Shown here: in pieces, positions 24,357-35,900 of the stretch
Layout of the letters: every line of letters begins with the position of its first letter
How positions within the stretch are numbered: the stretch's first letter is position 1
Origin: Steromphala cineraria
Taxonomy: Eukaryota; Mollusca; Gastropoda; Trochida; Trochidae
Length of the DNA: 64,000 nt
Direction: 5' to 3'
NCBI GenBank assembly: GCA_916613615.1
Contig: OU744721.1
Location: 83,705,060 to 83,769,059, forward strand
Position numbers and translations under genes: made by a program
The notes under the pieces: model-generated
What the model was told of the DNA's origin: nothing
The model's database searches: none
What the model saw: the letters and a program-made list of their open reading frames with translations, nothing else

Positions 24357-25379
24357 TTTAGCTAATCTGGCTTGTAAGGCCCGATGGTCTTATGGCATGG
24401 CATGGTGTCCGGCGTCCGTCCGTCCGTCCGTCCGTAAACTTTGTGGAATTTCGACTTCTTCTCCAGAACCATAAGGCCTTGAAAGCTGAAACTTTGTGTA
24501 CAGACTCCTTGGCTAGTGAGGATTATAAATTGTAGCTTTGGTGGCCCTGTGACCCCAAATAGGGTCACAGGGGACACAACCTTAAAAACCTATTTTCATC
24601 TTCTTCTCCAGTTCCAAAAGGAGTAGAGAGTTAAAAATGATATGTGCAGACTCCTTGGCCAATGGGGATTCTTAATTGTAGATTTCGTGACCCCATGACC
24701 CCATGACCCCAAATAGGGTCACAGGGGTCACAACCTTAAAAACCAATTCTCATCTTCTTCTCCAGTTCCAAAAGGACTAGAGAGTTAAAAATGATATATT
24801 CAACTCCTTGGACAATGGGGATTTTAATTTGTAACTTTAGTGACCCTGTGACCCCAAATAGGGTCACAGGGGTCACAACCTTAAAAACCTATTTTCATCT
24901 TCTTCTCCAGTTCCAAAAGGAGTAGAGGGTTAAAAATGATATGTACAGACTCCTTGGACAATGGGGATTCTAATTTTTAACTTTGGTGACTCTGTGTCCC
25001 CAAATAGGGTCACAGGGGTCACAACCTTAAAAGCCAATTCTCATCTTCTTCTCCAGTTCCAAAAGGACTAGAGAGTTAAAAATGATATATTCAACTCCTT
25101 GGACAATGGGGATTTTAATTTGTAACTTTAGTGACCCTGTGACCCCATATTTTAGTGTGGACCTCTTTTACTGTCTATTATTGGCGATCTAGAAAGTGTT
25201 GAATAATAATAAATCATTTGGGTAAGGAAATTTATTTCGTTATCGTAACATTTGTTTTGAAATTTTTTTTATAGGTTTTCTTGCAATAGGTAACAGTTTA
25301 ATTTTTAGCTCATCTGGCCTGTATAAAGCAAACTTGATATGATGCCTGATGAGCTACAGAGCCAATGGCTCTATTTTTT
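24357..25379 (+). mobile_element. Pearl-like tandem-core element P3 and a core-less relative
   Basis: Head AGCTAATCTGGC..., (CGTC)n at 24,414-24,436, one GTGGCC-type start unit then GTGACC-type units up to ~25,145, followed by the GTGTGGACCTCTTTTACTGT tail. At 25,303 a new head, AGCTCATCTGGCCTGTA, is joined almost directly to the family 3' end (CCTGATGAGCTACAGAGCC then the hairpin partner GGCTCTATTTTTT), so the whole array is missing there: a deletion derivative. Lies between the convergent TYW3 and fucosyltransferase genes. Confidence 0.75.
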
Positions 25380-26055
25380 GGGGCCTGACAGATTTTTGTT
25401 ATAACAAATTGGTGACATGTTCAAATCAATCTTTCGTTCTGGCTGAAAACTCAATTTCATACCGGTACCCCTGATAAAATTAGGATTTCATCAGCATTCA
25501 AATAAATTGTAGATTTTTTGCTTTAAATATTAAATATTTATTGTTGACATGAATACTGTTCTTTCTGTCAATACAGCTCTTACTAATAAATCATAATATT
25601 ACCTACATCAGGTAGTTGATTGTCTCTTACTTACTAAAACATCTGTCCAGGAGAGGAGTTGTTACTAGTATGGGTGATTCATCTCTAGCAATGCACCATA
25701 CAATAGCTATGACACAGTCATAAATATTTGGTACAAAAAACATACTCTGCTATCATGCCACTGAGAATAAATAGGACCATTCTAGAAAACTTCTACAAAT
25801 AGGAGCTGGCTGTTACGTTTGACATTCTTACTTCTGCTGATCTGTTTGAGGCTTGCAGTGAAGAAGAGCTAGCTTAAGATCCAGTTCAACGTTCTCTAAT
25901 TGCTCATGTTTGCCCTCAGAAACAAAAACTAACTGTCAGTTCCAAGCAATGTTTAATACCATCACAAGTTGACAGGTGTTTGTTTTTGGTTTACAATTCA
26001 TAGCAACTGAGGCCCAAGAAACACTGACCAAGTAAAGTCCATTACCCTTTCACAA
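25380..26055. other. Fucosyltransferase 3' flank
   Basis: No gene or repeat recognised apart from the candidate minus-strand polyadenylation signal below. Confidence 0.5.
25537..25542 (-). terminator. Candidate fucosyltransferase polyadenylation signal
   Basis: TTTATT on the plus strand reads AATAAA on the minus strand, about 515 nt past the fucosyltransferase stop codon. Confidence 0.35.
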
Positions 26056-27246
26056 TCAGAAGAAGACATCGGTGGGTTTGCGGCAGGTGTCCATCCACCT
26101 AGCAATGTTGGTGTAGGAGGCCCTGGACTCGTTGAGGTGGTAGAGGTGCGAGCAGATGACACATCGGTTGTGTGTTCGCTCCATCAATATGTACTTCACC
26201 CTGGTCCGCAGGTACTCCCTGTAAGACTTTGGGTTCTGCATCAGCAACGTCAGGTGCTCTGCCAGGTGCTTAGGGCTGTAGAAGTCGGCTGTGTTGACGA
26301 ACAAGTTCTTGTTGAAGAGGCGCGTGTAGTTGGCTCCTCCACGGACAATCGGCACGGTCGGATATCTGATTGTCTTGTAGAACTCGTCTGTCACATAGTC
26401 AGCGCATAGAGTTTTTTCAAAGGCAAGGACGAAATGATAGTCCTCGTAGCAAGAGAGATTCTCATTTTCCCCTGAACATGTTTGGTCTCCACAATCACCC
26501 TTGATGTCCACTTGGATGTATTTCTTCAACTCTGCCACATAATCTTCACGTCTGCTGTCCGTCTGGCACTGGTTTGCAATCCACAATACAGCTTTAGTCT
26601 TGGGTTTCATCTGAAGCCCCCACAGAGCTTCATAGTTGCCGGGACCACGCACAACACCCAACCCTTGCAGCAGGAAGTGGGAGTTGAGATGGTAGGTGAA
26701 CGTCCAGTTGAAGATGCTGTTCCACTCTCCATAAGGGAAGTCCTGACTGTAAGAACTCCATGGTTCCTTGGAATAAAATATCCAAACCTGGTCAGGACTG
26801 GATCGAACTGGTTTCTTCTGGTCCTTTGCTTGAGAGAGCAGATATCCATCGACGATGACAGCGTCTGCGGAGCTGTAGTCGAGCAGGTCTGTCTGGAACC
26901 TGCAGTGGTAATCTCCGCAGTACTGGTCCTCGTGCTCATCGTCCTCCTCCAGGGGAGGATAGTACGCTACGATCTTCCACTTCAAGACCTTCTCACCGTA
27001 GTCTCCATCTGCATCGTCTTCTTCTTCAGCTTCTTTTACAATTTGAGCTTTCATTTTGAACTCTTCAAACAGTTCTTCTAGTTTTTGCCTGGTGGCTATT
27101 TGTTTCATTTCCTTGGTGTAGATGTTTCTCACCATTGTTACAAAAAAGAGGAAGGATATTGTCATGGATAATATGACAATCAGTCGCAGCCACCTGACAA
27201 GAGAAAGAAGGGATGATTGAGTGCACTCACTCAGTTTCAGAATCAT
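26056..27246 (-). CDS. GT10 alpha-(1,3)-fucosyltransferase, intronless
   Basis: A 396-aa Golgi type II membrane enzyme expected to move fucose from GDP-fucose to GlcNAc or core N-glycan acceptors; the exact linkage cannot be told. The ATG at 27,246 is the first Met after an in-frame TGA at 27,259-27,261, so the ORF is complete in one exon. Residues ~20-39 form the signal anchor, 41-75 a charged helical stem. The donor-binding half has NYEALWG, then W222-IANQC, R-EDYVAELKKYIQVD and GDCGDQTC, then HFVLAFEKTLCADYVT (271-286) and YPTVPIVRGGANY (295-307); C-terminal Cys follow at 362, 365 and 388. N-glycosylation sequons: N180, N263, N306, N372. Odd point: the usual Y-x-T-E-K donor motif reads Y284-V-T-D-E288. 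It lies on the same strand as the transporter downstream in coordinates and converges with TYW3. Confidence 0.93.
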   Translation of the reverse strand: MILKLSECTQSSLLSLVRWLRLIVILSMTISFLFFVTMVRNIYTKEMKQIATRQKLEELFEEFKMKAQIVKEAEEEDDADGDYGEKVLKWKIVAYYPPLEEDDEHEDQYCGDYHCRFQTDLLDYSSADAVIVDGYLLSQAKDQKKPVRSSPDQVWIFYSKEPWSSYSQDFPYGEWNSIFNWTFTYHLNSHFLLQGLGVVRGPGNYEALWGLQMKPKTKAVLWIANQCQTDSRREDYVAELKKYIQVDIKGDCGDQTCSGENENLSCYEDYHFVLAFEKTLCADYVTDEFYKTIRYPTVPIVRGGANYTRLFNKNLFVNTADFYSPKHLAEHLTLLMQNPKSYREYLRTRVKYILMERTHNRCVICSHLYHLNESRASYTNIARWMDTCRKPTDVFF

Positions 27247-28557
27247 ATTTGAGAGAGATCAATACCTCTCGTTGCAGTACTCCGATTTTAACACAGAAAA
27301 GTACAAGTGTTTTGTTTTATCAGAATTGGGGGTTTGTGGAAGTGCCCATCCTAATACTCATGTTAAGTGATTGACTTTCGCTATACTTTCACATATACTA
27401 GACAAAATAAGTTACAGATATTTGATTTGTTATAACCTTTTTATATCCGTATGTCAATGAATGCATTTTTTAAATTATTTTTTAATTTTGCATATCCCTC
27501 ACTATTTTTCAATCATATATTTCCAACTTCTTATGTTTAGAAATTTGAAAAAGAACTTTAATCAATATTAATTATTTTTACACATGGTCTAATGTTTACT
27601 GCCTTAAACTGAAATCATGAAGATATCAAGCATATAAGTATGTTTACACTTACTTTTGAGGCATTCTGAATTGACCCATCAGTGATTGACTTGATCAGTT
27701 TATAACCAAATGAATCTTCACTGAGAGTTTATGATGTTATGCCATTTCCAACAGGTAAGGCATGTTCATAGAGGAGGCAGTCAGGAAGAAAGTCCTCATT
27801 AACTCATGTGAATGATATAAAATCTTCAGTTATTGTATCCAAGATAACTGCAGTCAGATTTGTCCTCTTATATGATCTGATCTGCCCACACTTGTCCACT
27901 ATTGAACACCACTCAAGCGTGAGATCTGCACTTTGACAGTTTGTGTACTAGTGTTTGTTGCTTGGAGGAAATATGTCTCCATTGTGTGAAGTGAAAAAAG
28001 GAAATTCATATATATATATGAGAATATGGTTCGTCACGTATTTGTATAGCATTATAATGCTATGGAGTCTGGACAGTCCTTTACAAATCTTGGGTAGTTC
28101 CCCATGTTATCAGGTAAAGGTTCCTGTTTAAGTCATGCACGAATGGTTTTACAATAATTAGCATGCCAATTTGCTTATGAAGGGTATTTAAGCATAACTT
28201 CTATGAAAATAATTATTGTTTATAATAATCAGCATTTCTTTTTATCTCAAATAAGATTGACCTATTATCTTAGTACCTGTCTCAAGGACTTTTTAAGTGG
28301 CAATGTTCCAATAAGGCACTCTTTCATAGTTCATAAAATAAGGGCGACAGTGTTCTGCAAAATAAAAACATCTCAAGGTGACATCTACAGTTTGTAGTAG
28401 GGAACATCATTATTCACTGTATGTAGAATAGAATGGCACCACCATTTTCCTGAACATAACTAGTGACATCAATGTTTCCAAATATGAAGAAAAGAAAACA
28501 TGATCATTTCCAACTTTGAAAGATTAGGCGAAACAAGGAAGAAAGTGAATTTTTGTT
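27247..28557. other. Upstream region of the fucosyltransferase, nothing recognised
   Basis: AT-rich, with no recognisable exon, RNA gene or TATA-type promoter that I can defend. A short (TA)n run lies at about 28,010. Confidence 0.5.
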
Positions 28558-29197
28558 AAAGTTCACATAACCACAAACATATTTCACTTTTTTCTTTGGA
28601 ATATATGAAAGTCTAATTACGATATTGTATAGTGCGTCAAAGGTCGCTACTCAAATATGTTCAGTTTGGTAAAGAAAGACGTTTTTGAAAGCCACTTTTG
28701 ATGGGCCACTTAAGACTTATCTGGCCACAAACCAGTGAATGCATGACTGATCACGCCCCCTTTTTGTGACGTCATAAACAGAATCAGCCTCGTTATCTAT
28801 ACATCTATCGTAACAATACCACAGAAAGAAACAATAACGATTTTCAGAAAATGTTTTCCACTCAGTTAGATAAATCATTTGACCAGGTAACACTGCTAAG
28901 CATTTATTGTAAAAAAGATATCCACATCAATGGTAATTAAACAATTATTTAGGCCGTGATTCAGTTGAAATAATGATGCGTTACTCTGTAGTCTGTTTAT
29001 TACGTCACATCCTCGCAAGTTTTATGGCCCCTAACCCAGGTGCGTTTTTCACAGCCGATAATTACGCTGTCTTATTGAAAGGCTAATTCAAGGTTTTTAT
29101 TGGACAAATTAACAAAAATCAAATCCAGTTTATATTTTGTCGAAAAATCTTTGAACAAAAATCGAGAAGTGGTAAAGTCGAGGTTAGTGGATGTTTG
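28558..29197 (+). repeat. Dispersed repeat R, longer copy
   Basis: The first ~130 bp (AGTTCACATAACCACAAACA... to AAAGCCACTTTTGAT) and the last ~75 bp (AAAAATCTTTGAAC, AAAATCGAGAAGTGGTAAAG, GAGGTTAGTGGATGTT) both recur, joined together, at 47,986-48,182. The central ~400 bp is present only here. No terminal inverted repeats or ORF were found; class unknown. Confidence 0.65.
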
Positions 29198-29329
29198 TTA
29201 ATAGATGCATGGGCAAAATGTCAGCCATTGGCCCACACCCAAGTAACGCCGCTTGGAAACTATTTCAGCCATAGGAAGCAAAGCACACACGGACATCAGT
29301 GACCACAGCACATGACATAAGGACATTAT

Positions 29330-29660
29330 TGTTCTCAGATTGTAGAATAAATTGTCATCAGCGATCCTTTTATATAAAATACGGTGACATCAGTGTGTCC
29401 ATTATGTGAAATAACCTGACATCAGTGTATATTTCAAGTATGTTAAGTAGTAGTATGTCACAGTTTCCAGTATTTCAAATACAGTGACTTGAGTGCGTCC
29501 AATATGTAAAATAAGATTACATCAGTGTGTCCACTATTATAGATAAGATGACATCATTGGTCCAATACAATAAATAAGATGACATCACTGTCCAATATTT
29601 CAAGTACAGTGTGTCCAGTATGTTGAATAAGGATGACATTACTGTATCCAATATGTTAAA
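29330..29660 (+). repeat. Degenerate short tandem repeats
   Basis: Repeated motifs 'GATGACATCA(G/C)TGTGTCCA' and 'ATATGT(T/A)AAATAAG' recur every ~30-60 bp with much drift. It probably began as a tandem array. Confidence 0.5.
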
Positions 29661-29728
29661 TAGAGTGCCTTTCAGATTTTGCTTGTTCAATTTGTGTGAT
29701 TTAAGAGATAGTATCTGTCATCACATTT
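29661..29728. other. Short spacer before P4
   Basis: Nothing recognised. Confidence 0.4.
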
Positions 29729-31135
29729 TTAGCTCATCTGGCCTGTAACGCCGGATGGGCTTATGGCGTTGCATGGTGTCAGCAGCCGTCCGTCCGTAAA
29801 CTTTGTGGAATTTCGACTTCTTCTCCAGAAGAATAAGGCCTAGAAAGCTTCAACTTGGTGTACAGACTCCTTGACAAGTTAGGATTGAAAATTGTAGCTT
29901 TGGTGGCCCTGTGGCCCCTAATAAGGGCAACAGGGACCACGCCCTAAAAACCTATTTTCATCTTCTTCTCCAGAACCATAAGGTCTAGAAAGCTTAAACT
30001 TGGTGTACAGACACCTTGACAAGTGAGGATTATAAATTGTAGCTTTGGTGGCCCTGTGGTCCCTAATAAGGGCTACAGGGGCCACCCTAAAAACATATTT
30101 TTATCTTCTTCTCTAGAACCATAAGGCCTAGAAAGCTGAAATTCTGTATACAGATTCCTTGATTATTTAGGATTATAAATTGAGCTTTGGTGGCCCCGTG
30201 GCCCCTTATAAGGGTCACAGGGGCCACGACCGTAAAACCCATTTTCATCTTCTACTCCAGAACCATAAGGCCTAGAAAGCTGAAACTTTGTGTACAGACT
30301 CCTTGACAAGTGAGGATTAAAAATTGTAGCTTTTGTGGCCCTGGGGTCCCTAATAAGGGCCACAGGGGCCACACCCTAAAACATATTTTCATCTCCTCTA
30401 GAACCATAAGGCCTAGAAAGCTGACACTTTGTGTAGACTCCTTGACTAGTGAGGATTATAAATTGTAGCTTTGGTGGCCAATTGACCCCTTTCAAGGGCC
30501 AGAGGGGCCACGCCCTAAAAACCTATTTTCATCTTCTTCTCCAGAACCATAAGGTCTAGAAAGCTTAAACTTGGTGTACAGACACCTTGACTAGTGAGGA
30601 TTATAAATTGTAGCTTTGGTGGCCCTGTGGTCCCTAATAAGGGCTACAGGGGCCACCCTAAAAACATATTTTTATCTTCTTCTCTAGAACCATAAGGCCT
30701 AGAAAGCTGAAATTCTGTATACAGATTCCTTGACAAGTGAGGATTAAAAATTGTAGCTTTTGTGGCCCTGGGGTCCCTAATAAGGGCCACAGGGGCCACA
30801 CCCTAAAACATATTTTCATCTCCTCTAGAACCATAAGGCCTAGAAAGCTGACACTTTGTGTAGACTCCTTGACTAGTGAGGATTATAAATTGTAGCTTTG
30901 GTGGCCAATTGACCCCTTTCAAGGGCCAGAGGGGCCACGCCCTTAAAACCTATTTTCATCTTCTTGTTCAGGGGCAAAAGGCCCAGAAAGCTGAAACCTT
31001 GTGAATATACTCTTTGACTAGTGAGGATTATGATTGATAGCTTTTGTGGCCCTTTAACCTAATTTCACATTTGCCACACCCTAAAGCAAAATTGATATGA
31101 AGCCTGATGAGCTACAGAGCCACTGGCTCTATTTT
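29729..31135 (+). mobile_element. Pearl-like tandem-core element P4, both ends present
   Basis: The longest copy. Head AGCTCATCTGGCCTGTAACG..., a short CCGTCCGTCCG tract, then about eight to nine ~143 bp units of the GTGGCC subfamily, and the 3' end at about 31,097-31,135: CCTGATGAGCT (inverse of the head), hairpin AGAGCCacTGGCTCT, then a T-run. Two long blocks inside it are near-duplicates (29,944-30,163 with 30,513-30,733; 30,304-30,515 with 30,733-30,941), a higher-order duplication. No protein is encoded. Confidence 0.85.
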
Positions 31136-31495
31136 TTAAAACTACAAGCCCTGCTTGATTGAAGGGACTAAAACATTTTTCGATCAGTGTTCCAGGTTGC
31201 CGTTGCAGGAAACACTAAGGTGACCTTAAGTCCCTAAGATAGCCTTAGTGCAATGTTAAAGGATGGCACTATAAGGTTAGCCCTTGTGTTAAGTCGTTTT
31301 GTGCAACGACCCCCAGTATGATAAATAAGTGAGGTGAATTTGGGTTAGACGTCACTTTCAACAGTATTTCACTTTGATTGGGCCTGCTAGTATTTTTGCA
31401 AGGGAGAAAGCCAACGACACAATTTTGGCTATGTATTGGGGCAATCAGCAGCTGGAACTAGAAACCATGAGTGGTACTGCAGTATGATAGTTACT
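31136..31495. other. Spacer, nothing recognised
   Basis: About 360 bp without a gene or repeat that I can support. Confidence 0.4.
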
Positions 31496-31852
31496 TCAAA
31501 GTCTCCAGTATGTAACAAAAGGTGTATTCAGTGTGTTGAGTACTGTAACAGCATTATGTCCAGAATGTGATCTTGTAAACCTGGTACTCTGAGATGACCA
31601 TGTGCTTCTCTCACTTTCTGTTACTTGAGTCAAAGATTGTAAACAAAAGCAACACTAGTTATGTTCATTATTTTATCAAAGTCTCCAGTATGTAACATAA
31701 GATGTCTTCAGTGTATTCAGTATGTTGAGTACTGTAACAGCAATGTGTCCAGATTGAGATTTGTACACCTGGTACTCTGAGATGACCATGTGTTTCTCTT
31801 ACTTTCTGTTACTTGAGTCAAAAAGCAACACTAGTTATGTTCATTATTTTAT
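31496..31852. repeat. Tandem duplication, ~180-bp unit, two copies
   Basis: TCAAAGTCTCCAGTATGTAA starts at 31,496 and 31,676. Both units continue through GTTGAGTACTGTAACAGCA, ACCTGGTACTCTGAGATGAC and CACTAGTTATGTTCATTATT. A few substitutions and small indels separate them. Confidence 0.85.
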
Positions 31853-31853
31853 T
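31848..31853 (-). terminator. Candidate ABCA polyadenylation signal
   Basis: AATAAA on the minus strand about 1.07 kb after the transporter stop codon. An ATTAAA variant nearer the stop (minus strand, about 32,362) is an alternative. Uncertain without transcript data. Confidence 0.25.
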
Positions 31854-32927
31854 GTTGAAATATTTATACAAATGTTAAAAGAAATATAAAAATCCATATA
31901 GATAATAATCTACTTATCTATTGACATGGTTTGCAACGGATTTCCCCAGACCTATGTATGATTTTTATGTAAACATATATGTACAATATAAAAAATTAGA
32001 ATTTGTTGTAATATAAAAAAATATATATAACACACTTTTGCTAACAAGTCTCAAACTGGTCACAGGGTAAAATGGACAAATCAACAAATTCAGGGAAATA
32101 AACAGAGCACATTCTTAACTTTACTCAATGTCACAAATCGTTATTAAAAACGTAGAGGTAAATGTCATAATTCTCATAATATCACTCAGATTTTGGTTTG
32201 ACCTTGCTGTGACCTTTAAAAGCACTAAAATAACAGTAGCATATTGCACGCTTTGTTTAAACAAGGCATGGAACGTGATGTACAAATTGTTGAGCTAAGA
32301 CACTAGGACATTGTAACAGAACAAACAATTAATTAGTCTATACATGTATATTTTGAGTTCATTTAATGCTATTTCTTAGTCCCTATTTTCGTACCTGCTT
32401 AAGTACATCATGAGATTGTTCCAAACTTTGTTTGAAAATATTTGGTATTTTTTTACAAATTTACAACATATATAAAAAAGGTTTTTGCGGAGAGTGACAG
32501 ATTCATGACATTACAATATAGTAGTGTTAAGAGCCTTGTTTGATTGATTTATGATGAAATTCATTTTGTTTGCATTGAAATATTGCTTTCACAGTTCAAC
32601 TGTGGCTAATACCACAAAAATACCCTTTTGTGTACAGTAAAAATAATTTGAGTTAACAAACTTGAATATTTAAAATCATTTTTTTTTCATATATGCTATA
32701 TTCTAAAAACAAAACATTATACAATTGTTCACATGATTCAATGTTTAAACTTAAAATCTCAAAGACATGGAATTTATACAATTTCATTTTTTACATTGTT
32801 AAAAAAAAAATTGGAAGACTAATGAACAGAAGAATAAAACTTCAAATTTGCAAAGTGTCAACATCAGTTTCGTGACCATGTCCTCTACATGATAAAAATA
32901 TGTAAAGCATTTTGGAAGACATGTTTA

Positions 32928-35900
32928 TCACAACCGTGTCACAACTGATTCTTCTTCTTCGTTGGTAAAGCCTTCGTTATTCTCTCCTCCAGAAGAGAGT
33001 TCCATGGCAGGTTTTCTCCCTTCATTGTCCTTGAAGGATTGTCTCCCCTTGTCTCCCTTGAATGATGACAGGTCAGTTGAAGCTTGTGCCAGGTTGGCCG
33101 AGTACTGGGACGAGAAGCGGATATCCTCCGGGTCGGCTGCATACTCAGGGTTCATGTACGCAAACGTTTGATTGGTGAACGGTGCCGCCAGCGTGGTCGT
33201 ATTCTCACTTCCTGTTGTGGAGGCATTGTCCTGGTCTGACACACTGTCCGACTGGTCTCGAGCAAAGTTGACAAACACCTGGGAACAAAAGTTTGTTTGT
33301 TGTTAATTTCACTGGTGGGCGATTGATTGTGCAGCTCAGGCAATATTTCAACCATTAATAGAGTTCAATGTCATTAATTCATTATGGCTCCTTCATGGAA
33401 AGTGCATGGAATATATGGTTTTCATAATTCTTACAGATATTGAGAGATATTACTATAGGCAATGTTGTAGCTTTCACTTGATATATGCTGCCTACTGTTA
33501 AGCCTTTGTGATTAAACAGGCTAGAAAAAACACCATTTACAGTTGACAAGTTAAATTAATGCCTATTTTAAGTATACAGTACAAAAACAGTCTGTTATAA
33601 GGTAAACTGAAATGTTCATATTTGATATTTCATTAAGGGGTCACTAAATGAATAGATCATGATTAACAATCCATAATTTATAGAAACTTCTAATGATATT
33701 GTTCAAGATTACTATATTGATTTGAAGTTTATGTAAGTAATACTAAGTAAGAGACAACGTACAGTATCGAGGGTAGTCTGTGACAAGGAGTATCTGGTGA
33801 TGTGTTTCTGCTCCTCCGCGGCCTGCAGGATACCAAAGAGTTCGGCCACTGACGTCATTCCTCGCGGGATGTGAACCTCGAGAACGCTCTGGTGCTGGTC
33901 CTGGGGATAAAACACACACGTCAAGGGCTGGATTGTGATTGGACGTTGAGCAAATGTTAGACTTGTCATAAGGAAATACATGGTTTGCAGGGACATCATG
34001 CTCCTGGGGACAAAACACTCATGTTACATGCTTCATTGTGATTGGTTGTATAGCAAAAATTAATTTACTTGTCTTAGGGATCACCATGCTCACATACGGT
34101 AATTTTCTCAAATACCGTATTTCCTCGAATAGACGCCTGATCTTGAATAGAGGCCGGGGTGATGGCTGTTTTAAGTAAATACACGCCGGGTCTCGAATAG
34201 ACGCCGGGTCTCGAATAAATGCCGGGTGGTAAGTTGATTAATTAATGCTCCCGTAGTTGAATTGAAATAAAGTATTTCCCCTTTACACCATCTATAATAT
34301 TTGTTTCCTACTAAAAAATAAATAGATGCCGGCCTCGAATAGATGCCAGGGTTAAAGGGGGTCTGAAAAAATACACGCCGGGGGCGTCTATTCGAGGAAA
34401 TACGGTAAGAGGAGGGATCAATTTTGATTCCCTTTATTCATGTGATTATATGTCACATGCTTGTTTGTGGTTGGATGCTTTACTAACCTTAGGTAAGCAC
34501 TTGGTTTGAAGGGTCAAATGATTTGGGGAAAGGAGAAGATAATGGTTTGGATATTAGTTGAGATAAGATCTTAGCATATGCCCCTACAAACCATGTGAGG
34601 GAGAAGATGATGGGGTATCATGAGTAACTCAACAGTGAAATATGATGAATAATAGCACTTCAACAATGTTAATTTTAAACACATAACTAAGGTTAATTGC
34701 AGTCTGATCTACAAAAACACCTTTATTTATGACAAAAGTTGAAGACAACACATGTCGTAAAGCTAGTATACTGATATATGTAGTTCAAGATATCATCTAG
34801 GCTAGGTTTACTGTAATATCTATAAACTATAAATGAAATAAATATGCCTGAAAGGAATATTACACACACATATAACACATCATACCTGGGATAAATGGTT
34901 TTAAAACATGCGCTTTGAACTATTGTTCTTGTTAATAGTTAGTTGAACAAATGTTAGAAGTTTATTTGGTAATAATGTTAAGGTAACATGCAGTTAAATT
35001 GAAAAGTTATTAAAATATTTACATTTGGTAGGAGGAATATGTTTTTAATAAGAAACAGGAATTAAGTTTTCTGAACCTTGTACAATTCACAAGGAATCTA
35101 TGGTTGTTTTAAAAGACACAAAGTACACAATACATTAGAAAATAACTAAACTAGAATCACACTAAGATGTAAGCAAGTGTAAGACAGAGCTACGAACTGA
35201 AGATCATTCTAAACGCTGCAGATGGAGATAAATGAAATGAGCAGCTCAAGAGATTTAAATGCACACAGTATGAAATGAGATGGATTTTGGAAGGAGGAAG
35301 GAACAGTTCAAGCTTAATCATAAAATATAAGTGAACAGTCGAAAAATCTAAATGACCATGACATTTAAGTTAAGCATATTAAGTTTTAAACAAAATGAAA
35401 TAAAATTACTATGATAAGAATGCTTAATTCTAATCAACTTGTCTGCAGATGATAACCAAATATGAATTTATGAAATACATCATTAAACTATTTGCTTGAT
35501 TACTTTCCCTATGATAAGAATGATATTAGTGTTGGAATACCTCTTTGTATTAAAAAAATCATGCAATTATGCCAGAGTTTAAATTTTGTAGGGGAGTTAA
35601 CAGCTGCATACAAAATTGGTGAAATTTGGAATTTTTTTTAGTTTAAAGCACATCCGATTGAATTTATCAAAGATCAAGTTGTAAACATAACCCATTTGTA
35701 CACAGCTGCTAGGATGTGGAACTCATGAAACACACCTGTATACAACAATAGAATATGTTGAATATGACAACTATTTTCAAAGATGGTTTCAAATTTGAAT
35801 GCATTTAATAGAATTTTTGTTCCTTTGTTTGGACAGGCCTAGTAGTCAGCAGCTCTTACCAAATCAATATACATCACTAGGTCAGCAAGGATGGGGGGTA

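Noticed and set aside
26482..27081. 199-codon plus-strand open frame opposite the fucosyltransferase
   Set aside because: It lies fully antisense to the well-supported GT10 coding sequence, starts without ATG, and has no domain; it is a shadow of biased codons.
30163..30372. 69-codon minus-strand frame in array P4
   Set aside because: It repeats itself because the DNA unit repeats; the open frame is a by-product of the array.
21025..31135. CRISPR-like or satellite array
   Set aside because: Units are ~145 bp with no short-repeat/unique-spacer pattern, and they sit between defined element ends in a eukaryotic genome; a tandem-core mobile element fits better.
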